From: Dromaius novaehollandiae | Taxonomy: Eukaryota > Chordata > Aves > Casuariiformes > Dromaiidae | DNA length: 64,000 bases | Assembly (NCBI RefSeq): GCF_036370855.1 | Contig: NC_088099.1 | Location: forward strand, 28,301,501-28,365,500 | Direction: 5' to 3' | In this document: positions 35,029 through 48,289 of the stretch, in pieces | Numbering within the stretch: the first letter of the stretch is position 1 | Layout: each line of letters begins with the position of its first letter | Notes under the pieces: generated by a model | What the model was told of the DNA's origin: nothing | Database searches by the model: none | What the model saw: the letters and a program-made list of their open reading frames with translations, nothing else | Translations under genes and position numbers: made by a program

Positions 35029-38000
35029 GTGAGCGCCCCGCGCCCCCTCTCCTGCCGCCCCGGCCCTCGCTCCTCCCGCGTCTCCCCGCCATTGCTGCCC
35101 CCCCCAAGGGCCCATCTCCCTCCTTCCCCCCCCCTTCCTCAGCGCCTGGTCCTGCCCTTGCTGCCCCCCATCTCTCTCTTCCCTCTCCCTGGTGCCTCCC
35201 TCAGAGTCCATCACCCCCCCCCCCCCCGTGCCTGTATCCTCCCTTCCCCAGTCCTGCCCTCAGCACCCATCTTCCCTCAGTGACCTACCCCCCGCACTTG
35301 CCTCCCCTCATCACCTCCCTCGGCGCCCACCTCCCCTCACCACCCCCCTCGGCACCTATCGCCTGCCTTCCCCGGTGTCCGCCCCCCCCAGCACCCCCCT
35401 CAGGCCCATCTCCCCCCCCGCGGTGTTTTCTCCCTCCGGCTCTGTGGCCGCAGCCCGAGCAGCGGGGTGGGAGGAGAAGGGCAGGGAGAGCCGCGCGGGG
35501 CTGCCCTGGCAGCGTTTAAAACCAGTGGTGCTGCGAGGTGGCTCTTCCCGCGTGGCCCACGGCCTCGGCTGAACGCACTAGTAGCGAGGAGGCGTGCGGG
35601 AGGGAGGCTGCGGAGGAGGAGCAGGCTCTGGAGTCGCTCATGAAGGGCCCGTGAGCAGTTCAAGAGCATGAAGCAGCCCCCTCCTCAGAGGGGAGGCTTC
35701 CTGTTTTCTTACGGCCCTGGTGTTACAGGTCACCGCAGGCCCCGGTCTGGCTTGTTCTCTGTAGACAGGAATGTCTGGAAAGGAGCAGCTTGTCTGCAGC
35801 CAGAGCGTCCCCGATTTGAATTTAACTGGTTATTTTCATGATGAGGCAACATGTACCGCAGCAACCTTTTCCCTAGCTGTGTTGACTCTATAGATCTATA
35901 ATAAGTCATTTTGCAGGAAAACAAGCAGAAATGGTTCAAGCGCATACAGTATTGCCTAGTAAGTGGTAATGCTGAAGAGCATAAGATAAATTCTGAGGCA
36001 AGGTCTCAAGCAGTAATTTTGTTTTGGAAGACTTGGTTTAACGTGTTTTTCTAAGACACCAAACATCTTTTCCAGCTGTAGTTTTCTAGCACTGGGTACA
36101 TTTTTTATCATAGTAGAAGACTATTTTGAAGAGGTGATCACTATATCTCAGTATTTGAATTCTGTGGACAAGAAATTGCTTTTTCATCCCCTAAATGAGA
36201 TCAGGATTTAAAATTAGTAGTTAATCAGCAACAGGAGACGAGAATAATACTGAAATTGTATTTTAGTATCTTTGTATTATTGTGGGGAATTTATACTATT
36301 AACAGCAGGATTTTTTTGTTATATGATGTATAATCCTAGGCCTGGTTTCATGGCCTGTTTTGATATACTGTGAGTAAGTAATTTCAGTGAGGTTAGTCAC
36401 CTGAGTGAACTCACCTGAGTCTTGAAAGAACAATTTTCTCGACTGAGCTGCTATTCAAGCAGGTGATCAGGGTTTTTAGGGAAATAGCTTCGCTGTATAG
36501 TAAACTGTGTCTGGTAGATTAACTCTTAAGTTTTGTGTGGTTCACTTCTTTATTGTATTTACATAATCCCACAATGCTAAAGAATACCATACCATATGCT
36601 TGGTTTGTTTAACTGTTTATTGATAATACCCTCAGTTTTATCTAGCACTAGCTCAGTAATAAATCTTCATTTATAAATAAAAGTTTTAAAATAGCCCAAC
36701 CATCAAATGAGTGAGGTTGCTGTCTGATAGTATATGAATTAAACCTAAGCCATGTCCAGATGAAAATATTTTGGACTTCTAGAATTGAAAGGTCTTCGAT
36801 AATCAATTTCTTAAGTGGTTGCAAAGCCAACTGCAGTTTTATTTTCAAAGAGCTTTCTGCGTACTGTTTTTTCAGTCAGTGACTTTCAAGTGAGGTCTCT
36901 TTTGCTTTCCTGATTATAACTTTTTCTTCTAACTGTTGACCTTAAATGATTAGTCTGGGATCTGTGCGTCGTATTGTTCCTCTAATCCTCTTCATGCAAA
37001 CTACAGTAAGAGGATTTTGCAGGCTAAATTTCTCTCTTCCTCCTTAAAATACCTCATTGTTTGTTTTCTGTAATGTTTATGAAATTCTGAACTGAAAAGA
37101 CTAGATTATCCATGGAAAACACATTTAAAGATACTTGACTTTTGGAAAAAAGACTGCAGTTACATTTAGGTGGACATACATGCACTTCATCTACAGGAAA
37201 AATTAGGCAAGCACTTACAGCTACTAAGCTTTCAAAAAGAAAACAATTTATTGTTTGAGTATTTGCTTGGAATAACTAAGAGAAGCATATTAGTAATACA
37301 TTCCTTTTCAGTTAGTGACTATGCTGTTGAAACTTTTGATCCCTTTTTGGCAAAGATACTAGCCTTTCTACAGCTAGCTTATGTTTTATTTAGCAAGCTT
37401 GCACATAAAGTAAATGGGAAATAATAGCCAGAAATAGATTGTTCAGATGAAAACCAAGGATGTGATTTGGTCTGGCAGTTAAGGCATGAGGATTAACTGA
37501 AGTGTGCCTGATTTTGCTTGTTGTGCTGTCAAAGTAAAACTCAATTAGACATTAATGTCCTCCTAATGAGAATTTATTACAAAGCTGTTTTTTTCCTGCA
37601 AATGTGCTTTTCATAGTGGAATTACATTTTATTAATGTCCTAACTAATGCAATAATTAAAATTCTTGAGGTGCAATTACATTCACAGCCTTCATATTCTG
37701 AGATGCTAGGATTGGATAGATGGTTGTTTTTTAAAAAAAGCAATCCTATATCCATATCTGTCTGATATTATTTCACTTTGTCTAAATCCTCTGTCAGAAT
37801 GTTATGTGTTCTGGTCACTCGTTCTGTTTTTTTATGGCTCATCAGCACAACAGAGTAATTGAGGGGAAAATACTTTGAAGTTAAAATGTTCTTAATTCAA
37901 CTAAATACACTAAACAAAAGTGTCTTGCTTGGAGGACAGAGCACTCTATACAAGCCAGCAAAACCACTTTAAACTAGGGGCAGCTTAAAGCTATCACAGT

Positions 38001-41000
38001 GTCTTGCCTTAGTTGTGCTCTCTGTGCTCTCTATCCATGGTGGCTTTGGCCTAGCACAGAGCCTGGTTAATTAACACCAGCACCTCTTTTTCCTCACAGA
38101 TGGGGTCTGAGAGTTACTGTACCCCTAAGGCAAAGGTGTGGAGGCAGAAAGGCTGTTGTATAGTCAGAAATATCAGTGAGGCTGACTGGGGTGGTCTCAC
38201 TAAGTTAGTCTTTGTCACAGACAAAGGTGTCCTCTGGTTTGGAATTGGCAAGACCCATACAGAGCACTGGGGCCTGCTGGTAATACCCTTTTGAGATGCA
38301 TGGAGTGGTGTTACACTTGTCTGCAAAATCAAGCATCGCTGTACTGCCTTGGGAGGGAGAAGTCTGCTTTTGGTCTTTCAAACACAAAGGTCTAGAAACT
38401 TAGTTTCATTTTAAAAAGTAAATTTAGAATCTGATGTCATCATGAGACTGGGGCTCTGAGCACAGACACTTTGCGCTGGTAAGTTATTCTACCCCTGCTG
38501 CAAACACTAGCATGTGTTTTAATGTCCCCTATAATCACAGTAAATGTGGAGTGACTTTTTACAGGGGAGGGTGAATTATGGAGGCTCTAAGAAACAGTTT
38601 CACGTATGAATATAATCCAAATTATTTTCCTCTTTAGATGACTTTAAACCAGCGTCGATCGATACATCTTGTGAAGGGGAGCTCCAGGTTGGTAAAGGAG
38701 ATGAAGTAACCATCACCTTGCCACATATTCCAGTAAGTATGTTGTATGTTTCCCTGTTTACTCTCCAACAAATTTACAAGTAGTTGCTGTGTAGGTACAA
38801 TCTACTGTAAATGTTACTTTCACTTTCATCTTTGTTAAAACAAGTGGATTCAATATTTGAGTTGCCAGAACTGTAATGTGTTACCTTAGGAAAGGCCAAT
38901 TGAGACTTTGTAAAGGATTATATTTGTGAGGTTCCAGTCTGTTCTTTGCATTTGATTCCTTCCTTTCTATTATTCCTTGATAAACAAGAAGAATACTATT
39001 AGCTGTGAGCTTGTACCTAGTTTTCATTAGTTTTTAGTGCTGTGGTTTAAGAAAGAAAGGCAGAGTAGTTTTGAGTTGAGTCAAAATTTGATATTCAAAA
39101 CCCACAGGTAGGCCTTTAAGTCTGCTAAAGCATGTTCAAATAGCATAGATTGTTCCCTGCCTTTAGGTTTATCAGTGGAAGCTAGAAAGGGTTTTCTAGC
39201 TAGTGGCAATGAAGTGTCTGTCCACTTCCTCCTCAAATTATGCTGTAAAGGTCTACTGTGTGAGGATGATGATCAAACAGCAATAAAACAAATGATCAAA
39301 CTGTTCATAGATGCAGCTGTTTTGTAATTGAAGGATCAGTGATTTCCTTACGAAAACAAAAGAAAGTGCTTGCATTCTGGAACTGGATTTGTTTTTTAGC
39401 TGAAGCTAGTGTTGTGTGTCAAGCCAATAAACCAGAATTCAGACATAGATGGGTTTGGTGTTTGTGGAGGGGGCAGCAGTCACTTTACAAGCCGTGTGTC
39501 AGATCCTTTTGGTATTGTTTATTCTACTGTGTTGGTATTTTTAATTGCTAGATAATGTGATAATTCTCACCAATGAGGGTTTACCTGCTCCCCTCACCCT
39601 TTTTTATATGGCATTGGTCACCTTCAGTGCTGCAGGATGTTGCATAGTTGCTTTTTGTCTATAGAAATGTTGACTGTAGTAGTGTTAAATATAACAGAAA
39701 ATAATATGATTAATAGCAGTGGCGTTCATCTTTGACTAGCAACTGTGTTGTTTCTTTATCTTTTGTATTGAACAAAATTGCTTGTAACATCCCTTTCCAA
39801 ATCTCTGTACTGATTGGTTTAATTTGATTGTCTTCCCATAAGCATGAACAGCTTTCAGCTTCTAGTATGCTCTGGAGGGTTATGCAGCTAACTGCACAAA
39901 ATGCAGCCACTGTGTGTATGTTTTTTCCAAGGCAGTGTTGCCTAAGTTCAGTAGAGTTAGCTGGAAAACATTCTGAGAAATTTTGAGATCATTTCATCCT
40001 TACAAGGTTTACAGAATTTCTTGGATCCTGTTTTGCTTCTCAGTTGCCCAAAAACTGGGTAGGATTCAGATTCCAACTTGTTTTTTTGAAATTGCCTGAT
40101 CCCTGAAATATCTCTGATGATTTGTTCAGCAGAATTTTCTGGTGTCCATTGCTGCTTGTATAACTTGAAGTACTATTTCTACTTGTGGATTTAGTGGCTC
40201 TGATGTTTGATAGTTAGTCTGAGTTGGAGAAGTGAAGAATCTTTGCTTGATTAAAAAAAAAAAAAAAACAACCCTCACTCTTAAACAAATCTGGTTAAAT
40301 GCCACCTCTTTCGCTTACCTTCTTTTTCTGTTATCAGCAGGATCTGTAAGCCAGTGTTATTTAGGCACTAACCTCAAAACATATAAATGTTTGATTTTAA
40401 GTAGAAGGATGGGACTGTTAATTTGCTTAAATAGGGCTTCCATTTCTGCTAATTTTTTAGCCCAAAATACAGACTTTTCTGAGTTAGGAGGTTTCTGGGT
40501 AGCAAAATAATAGACTACAAACTTTTATCAGTTCTCTTTGTATTTGTGCTTTATGCTTCCTGACTTATCTGTCAGCAGTGAGCTGGCTTTGACTTTCAGC
40601 TTACTTTTTATCCTCTTAAATGTTATTTTCTTCACGTAAATGTAGGAATGTTAAAAATATAAAATGTCTTTGAAGATTTGACTGTCGTGAGACTATGATC
40701 TTTTCCGAACTGTACTCTTACCATATCTTTGTGAGGAATTCTGATTTATTTTACTCTTATCGTTCCAGACCCGTTTTAGATTCAAACATGTTTTATTTAT
40801 TAGCAATATTGATATTAGGGTTTTCATTCTGAGTGTTTAAAATTTAATTGTTCACTCTGCTATTTAGAGTAAAATGTGGAAGTGTGTGGGTTTTTTTCCC
40901 TCTTGGCCTTGGTTTTGATTGCTGTCCAACATGTGCCAAGGTGCATGAATAAACTATTTTTTTTAATTTCTCTTATATATACATATGAAATCTGAGTAGG

Positions 41001-44000
41001 TTTCACAGCTGAGAATACACTTGTGTATGTGCCCTTTGAGTAGACATGTCTTTCTTTGATGTGGCCAGGTCCACACTGTGTGCAGATAGACCATAACTGA
41101 TTCTACCTCCTCTACCCCAAAACCACTGTATGGGCCAGCTTGTGCGTGGATGCAGTATGGATGAGTACAGTCTCAGCAGTGTTTGTCCGTGTGCAACACC
41201 ACATGAATTTGCTTTTATTGCTTCTCAGTCTATAAGCCATTAGATTTCTATGGCTCTATGCGGCATTATGTGGACTTGGGGACTTTCCGGAAGGAGTCAA
41301 AATACCCCCATTTGCTTTTGAGAATACATTTAATTGTAATTGCTCAGCATCCGCATGCTAATCTGACTTTGAAGAAGGTAGTTGTTCTTACACAGTGTGT
41401 GACAGTTGCTTATAATCTAGTATAAAAGTATTCCTTTTTTTAATTTGGTATGTTAAATAAAAGCAGTTTAAATATTGTGTCAATTGACCGCACGCTTCTT
41501 CAGATGACAGTTCTGCTACATGAATAATTAGAATTTTATTTCTTGTCCAAGCCCAAGATTTCCAGAGCAGAAATGACAAAAAAATTCCTGACATTTGTCA
41601 CAGGTAGCTATTCAAATGACCATCAAGTTACCATTTTGGGAAGGAGGACTGTAAATAATGGCAAGTAAAGAAAGGATATTTTGTCACTGCAGAGACACTT
41701 AAAATGATGAAAGGCACAATAATACTGTGAGGAAACATCTGGTCTGCTGCATATAACTGTATTTTTCCCTTTTCATGAATGAACATTTTCTGTAGGAACT
41801 GAACATTAATGTCTTAGTCCCTAGGTCAGAACAATATATATTCATTTGACTTAGTGTTTATAAATGATTCAGGTAGGGCATATAACCAAACAAATGTGCG
41901 CTCTTTCTTTGATGGCAGGGTTCAACTCCACCAATGACTGTGTTTAAAGGAAATAAAAGGCCATACCAGAAGGACTGCGTGCTTATTATCAATCATGACA
42001 CTGGGGAGTATGTACTGGAAAAACTCAGTAGCAGCATTCAAGTGAAGAAAACAAGGTAAAGCTGGGGACAGGACTGAATTAATAGCATGAATTCTTGCTG
42101 AAGTTTTCTATTCAGACTGTCATTTGAACCTGAGCTCAATTTTCTTTTATTTTGTAGTAATGTTTAATTACTAAATCTTATGGGCCAATTATCTTGCCTA
42201 AAAATGCAAATAGCTGTTGAAGGTGTGAATCCAAATTCTCCACTGCTGAAAGGACATAATTATAGTTTGCAATGAAACATTTCTGATGATTTGGAGCTTT
42301 GGAAGCTGGTTAAAAGATGGATGTTTTTCAGGAATCTCTAGTTAGTTGAAGAAGATGGAAATGTTAGCCTGATTGTTGCACTTCCCAGGTTCGTTCCCTA
42401 CAGCTTCCTGTGGGAGTCATGAAGCTTTAATAACATACTGTTAAGGAGAAAAACACTCATCCCTGCTTTGGATGGATGATATATAAAGTGGAGCAAAAGT
42501 CCAAAGACTCCATACTTGGGCGGGGGGGCTGAAGAAATAATGGTTGTAAGGCTTTGCCTAGACAAATCGCTGAGGCCAGGAATCCTCTCTGACCCAATAC
42601 TCATACTTCACAAATTCCACCCTACAAAGTATGCAGTTGAAACATTTTTAGTACTCTTGCTGATCTGCAAGTACCTGAATTCTCTGAATCACATTCTTTC
42701 AACACCACTGGACTCATCAGTTCTTGAGATCCAATGATAAAGCAGTTATTCAGATGCCTCACGCAAAAGATGCTCTTAAATACTTTTACAGATGTGATAC
42801 ATTTTTAAAAAAAGAGAAGTATTTTATTGCGGTGTAGAACTTTTAGCTACTAAAGCTATATAGATATGTGGGTTACAGCTCATCAGCACTTGGCTGGAAG
42901 TTTTCCAAAGAACAGGTTGAGTTCAAAGTAAATGGGCTGTAACTTCTCTGAGTTAGTGATGTGAAAACTCATCCGCATAGCATTCAAAGGCAAGGCATCT
43001 TGTCCAGTGGATATGAGTGCATTAGAGTTGAGATTTGAAGCCCCAGCAATTTATATTCGGCTGGATTTTGGCCAGGTGAAGCAAAAGTCAGAGAGGAGCA
43101 AAGAAGTGCAGAAGGGCTTGAGTCATGTTTTGCGTTTGGATGCAGTGAGTTTTGGGTCTAGTGAAGTGTTAAATATTTCCAGTTTTCTTAAGCAGAGGTG
43201 GGCAAGGAAAAAAAAAATGGGGGCCTCTGTTGTGAGGAACTGTGATTTGGGAAGTCATTCAGTTTTCTAGATCAGAAGTGCAATCTTTTTATTACTACTT
43301 TGGTCTTTAAAGACCTGTTTACATCCTGTGGAGGAAGAATTTTTAGTGTTAATGCCCTGATAACATTCAGAGGGGAGTAAATGTGCTTTTTCTACTTAAA
43401 ATCTTTAGTTCTGAACAATCTTCTGTTTTTACCTTTCACATGATCTAGTGAGTGTATTCCCAAATAGACTGCTTCTGTTGTAAACAACTATGTACACTGT
43501 ATTAATGTGGTGTCTAATAGCTGCATTTCAGTAACGAATGAAGAGGTGGTTCTGTGCTCAATATTTGAAGTTGTGCTGCATCGCATCGCATGCAGAGATA
43601 CTTGAGTTAGCTCTAAACACATTAGATCAGGTACTGGAGGTGGTTTAGGTGAAGTCCCAGGAAGTTCCACATGGGCTAGTTTAACTCGTTTCTCAGTGGG
43701 ATCTGCTCAAGGGCACAAAATGTCATGTTGCTGAGTTGGGATCCTACTAGGACCAAAGCTTAGACCGAATACTTGAGTAAGCTGTTTCTGTACTACACTA
43801 CAGAGACATATCTCAAAGGCTTTCATGATACGTGATAAGTATACCACATGCTTTATCCTGGTTATGATGTACCTTAGAGAACCTGAGTAAAATGTTTGTA
43901 CGTTTATTTGTTTGTTTTTCTCTGCCAGGGTATTCACTGTTCTAGAATTTAGCAATGTATTGATTCGGAAAAATGAAGAGATATCTTATTTGCACTGAGC

Positions 44001-47000
44001 ACCTAGGCATAGTCTTCTTCCTGCTAAGGAAAGATTTTAAACTGTGTTTTAAGGGACAGTAGCAAATGAGTGAAAAAACATGAATAGGTGCTTGTTTGCT
44101 GTATTTAGCAGTAACACCATGGTTGCTTTAGTCAGGTTGACCTGAAAGAGAGTTCAGTTGGAGAGGGTTTGGTTACAAGTGAGAAAATTCTTTCTTTTGC
44201 TGTGATTGTTCTAAGCAGGATTTTGTTATGAGTGAATTTTCTTATACTGTAGTCAGACTTTAAATTTCTGTGGTTGCTAACACTTTTTTTTAAATACAAA
44301 TTTAAATTGTTAAATTAAAGCCTTTGTTGCTCTGCCAGTAGAGAATATATCACTGAAACACATCTGTTTTTTAAAATACACTTTGTAAAGATGTTAGAGT
44401 GCAGTTTTATATACACATTTGCTCTTGAAAACAGTGGTGTTGCATATAGAAAGAGAACAGTGTTTGGCCTGTGCATGTTTAAAGGTTGTAATTCACTGTG
44501 CAGCTTTACAAAACAGTGTTCTTCAAAAGGAAGTTACAGATAATGCATTAATACAAATATACTGAAAAAAAGTAACACAGCTGCATAGTGCCAATGAGTG
44601 TCTTTGGTGTGTTGTTTTAGAGCAGAGGGCAGCAGTAAGATCCAGGCCCGAATAGAACAACAGTCTGCCCGAGCCTCTCAGCCTCCATCACAGTTCAGAG
44701 CCCCAACGAAGCCAGCAGTTGGACCTAAAACTTCTCCTTTGAAGGATAACCCTTCGCCTGAGCCTCAGCTGGATGACATTAAGAGAGGTAAAGAAGGGTT
44801 TGTAGTTTTCAGGATATGGTTGGTTTTGTCTGTTGCCTTTTTAATAAAAACTTGTTAGAATGTTCAGGGATTAAAAGCTGGTACTTGACAGCTGGTTTGT
44901 CTTCTTTATTTCTTATTTTAAGGCATCTTAGTGAATTATTTATTCGCTTTTGCCAGCATAGGTATTTATACTGCAGTCTTTTCTGGCATGAGAGAACCTC
45001 CTCTTTGCTGATAATTTTCTCTCTTCCAAACTATTTCTCTGCGCTAAAAAGATGACAAAATAAGTGTGAATTCACAAAAAATTATGGCAGTTGAGTGCTA
45101 GACAAGTTGAATGGGTATCTTAGGCAACGACTACAACAACAACAGCAGCAGCTTATGGTCCAAGATCCAGTTATGCAATCAAGTAACTTGGAAAAAAGTT
45201 ATACCTGCATAGAGTAAGGTTGGAGGCATTTGCTTGGGGAATGGAAGGGCTGTGTGTGGCTGTGTCCTGTCATGAGGCCTAGAGCCTGTGCTGTGCCAAG
45301 CACAGAGAGGTAGTAACCCTGCAGCTTCCCCTCTACCATGACCACACCTTGAAGCATTTGACAGGATGATTGCCTCAACCCAGTCTGCAGCTCAAGCAGC
45401 ACTGTGTCTGTGTTTCGCTGTGGACATGTAAGAGTTAGGTGTCTGGGGTACAGATTCTTTGCCCCAAACCTTCCTTTCATGCTGGTGTGATGCCTAGTTT
45501 TGCTGTCAGTAATGCAATTGGAATGCAGAAGATCTAAATTTAAATTTTTATTTGGTTCTCTTGGGTTTCTTGTTTGGCATCAGACACAATCATTTTGCTT
45601 CTAAGATTGTTCTTTTTCTCTAGTTATTTTTTTTCTGTGCCTCTTCCCTTATCCATATAGCTATTTCTGCCTGTAAACTTAGCCTATGCTAATTGCCTAG
45701 ACTATGTTAATTACTCAGCAAGATAATTTTTTCAGTTCATGCTAATCACTAGGTGACACTTTTACTACTAAGCCATATGAGCATTTGTGTAGGAGCTGAC
45801 TGGTCTCACAGCGTCATGGCAGTAGTATTTTCAATATCTGTCAGAAGACAGAATCGAAGTCTGAGAGATTGCTAACTATAGTTCCCTTAGCTGCTTTGCC
45901 ATTTTTATTTCCTATGCAATAGGTAAGGGGGAGGATATCGGGCAATATATCAATCTAATAACTGAATCAATTATAGTTTTTTTTGGGGGGGGGGTCTGTA
46001 TTGTGTAATAAGTTACATAACCATGGGGGCACTCTTTTTTAGATATACAACAATTTGTAAAGGTCATGTTTTATAGTAAAATAATTATACTTGTCTGGTG
46101 TGCTATCTGTTCCAGAGATACTATTTTCTACTGCTCTAAGCATGTAAGTCACATTGTTTAGAACTGTCCTGGTAACTTTTTTGCCACCTGAATGTCTTTT
46201 ACTGGAAAGTACCTCCAAATAAATAAGAAGCAGAGTTTTGTTTCCAAAATCAAGGAAAAGAGCACCTGACTTATACTAAAAATAGGACCTCAATATGGTG
46301 CTTCATAGAATCTTTCAAGGCCCCAAAAGAGAACAAGTACCTGAGCAGTTTCACAGTTTCTCTTATAAAGAGCAGTATATGCTCTTTATAACTTTTCTAA
46401 GATGCTCACCATAACTTTTCTAGGAGTTCCTCAATCCTTCAGTGATGTAAGTTTCTGAGTATCACTTCAGCATTGAATATATGGAGTGACAACATTATTA
46501 AACCTTTTATGTCATGAGAATCTACCTGAGAAAGGCAGAACCAAAATGGCACCATGATACAATGACAGTATTTAATACAACTTAACTGTACAAGCCATGA
46601 GATGGTCTCTTTTGAACTCAAAAGTCTTTGGCCATAAAGATACATGTTAAGAAAAGATAATAGGACTGAAGTGTTCTCTCCATTCAAGCAGTGACTTTCC
46701 TTTTGGTTGAACTACCTCCTTTGTAAAAAATAAATGTAAAGGTGAACGTCTGTCCTGTTTCTTTAATGGACACAGCACAGAACTTACAGTCCCCAAAGGA
46801 GGTGATTGGAAGCAGCTCTGTGACACTGTGACCTTTCCTGCTCCCAGTATGCCCTGCTCAAGGGTATGGTAAGATACAGCCATTGTGATGGTATGGTTTA
46901 ACGATAGTTTTAAGCCAAGCTCAGTGCAGGCTGCTGCCTCCCCCCGCTGCCTTCAGCTAACATTCCCATATCTTCTCTTACAAGTGAGCTGTGAAATGAA

Positions 47001-48237
47001 CCTTTAGGTAGGTCAGTTCTCACATCCATCCCATTGTGCAGCTGCCCAAATTGCTGTGCCTAAGGTCCGAGGCAGAGCACACGCGAGTTGAGGCAGTCCT
47101 TTCCTCCATGCTGGCCTTTGAGAGGGTGTCTCTAGGGTTCTGCACCAAAGGAATATCTTTCCCTGCAAGCTTTTATATTGTCCTCCTGCCTGAAAGGAAT
47201 AAAAGAGAGGCTAAGAGCTTGTTCTTTTGAATGCTTGGCTACATCTGATCACATTCATTGAGCAGTGAACATTTGCACGCATATACCACAGTACCATTTA
47301 TTTGCATGAAATTATTGGCATTTATCAGGCATATTTGACCACAACACAAATGTTTTTAATAACATTGACATAATTAAAGTGCGCACTAGTTGAAAAAATG
47401 CAGGAATATATGTCTATTTTGGAAACTCTGAATTCAGTGCTTAAAAATCTGAGTAGGTCTTGTTTACCTAAAATGCAGCTGTAGTCTGTAAGGATTATGC
47501 CATAGAACTGTATTTGTCTCTCAAGGACATCTCAATCAAATTTACTGCACTTCACTGTAAAATATTGCCTCTTCTAGCTGCCATCTCTGCATACTCAAAG
47601 TGCCAAGATCAAGCTGATTTCTCTCCACCTTGCACACCATTATTAACAGCATTCTGTTATGGACATAGAGCCTTATTTTCCCTAAAGCTGAATTTAATTT
47701 CTGAAAGTCCTTGGTATTTTTGCAGGCCAAGGTTAGGGCTTTAGTTAAAAGTTCTGCATAATTTATTATTGTTCAGAGAAGAAGCATGAACCCTGTCCTG
47801 TGATTACTGAAAAATTAGGATATTTGATACAGAACATATACAGAAAACAGCCCCACTGAGAAAGGTTCTGTGCTCGCATAATGATTTTTGACCTTGAATT
47901 ATTTTTTTATTCTAGAAAACTGCTGCATTGACTGCCAGTATAAAACAGTAAGCTGTCTTACTTTCTTGAAAGAAAGCCTAAAGTTGTAACATGAAACGTG
48001 CAAAAGTTAAGGCTCCTCTAGCAATGTCAACCTTTTCAGATGATGTAGACTCCATTAAGGCAAGTGTTCAAAAATATACTCTATGAAAAGCTTTCTTAAA
48101 AGTAACTGCTGCACATCCTGACTCTTGTCATCTTTTAAACTTTAAAGTGCATCAGTGTGAGGCATTTGATCTCATGGAGCAAAAAGTAATTCAAGAAAGA
48201 TTTGACTTTCATTGTTCAGCTTGGCATATATCTACAT

Positions 48238-48289
<52 letters not shown>

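Larger units (their letters stand above)
34610..35580. promoter_or_regulatory. CpG-island bidirectional promoter of METTL6 and EAF1
   Basis: GC content and CpG density rise sharply here against AT-rich flanks. Between the predicted METTL6 exon 1 and the EAF1 start there are a GC box (GGGGCGGG near 34793-34800) and an ETS/GABP-type CCGGAAG at 34845-34851. No TATA box is seen. Such TATA-less, ETS- and SP1-containing islands are typical of head-to-head housekeeping gene pairs. The annotated start codons are about 1.6 kb apart, but the transcription starts are probably within 150 bases. Confidence 0.85.

Noticed and set aside
34572..35214. Long frames on both strands across the CpG island
   Set aside because: GC-rich DNA lacks stop codons; the Ala/Arg/Gly/Pro-rich translations are shadows of the promoter and EAF1 exon 1.
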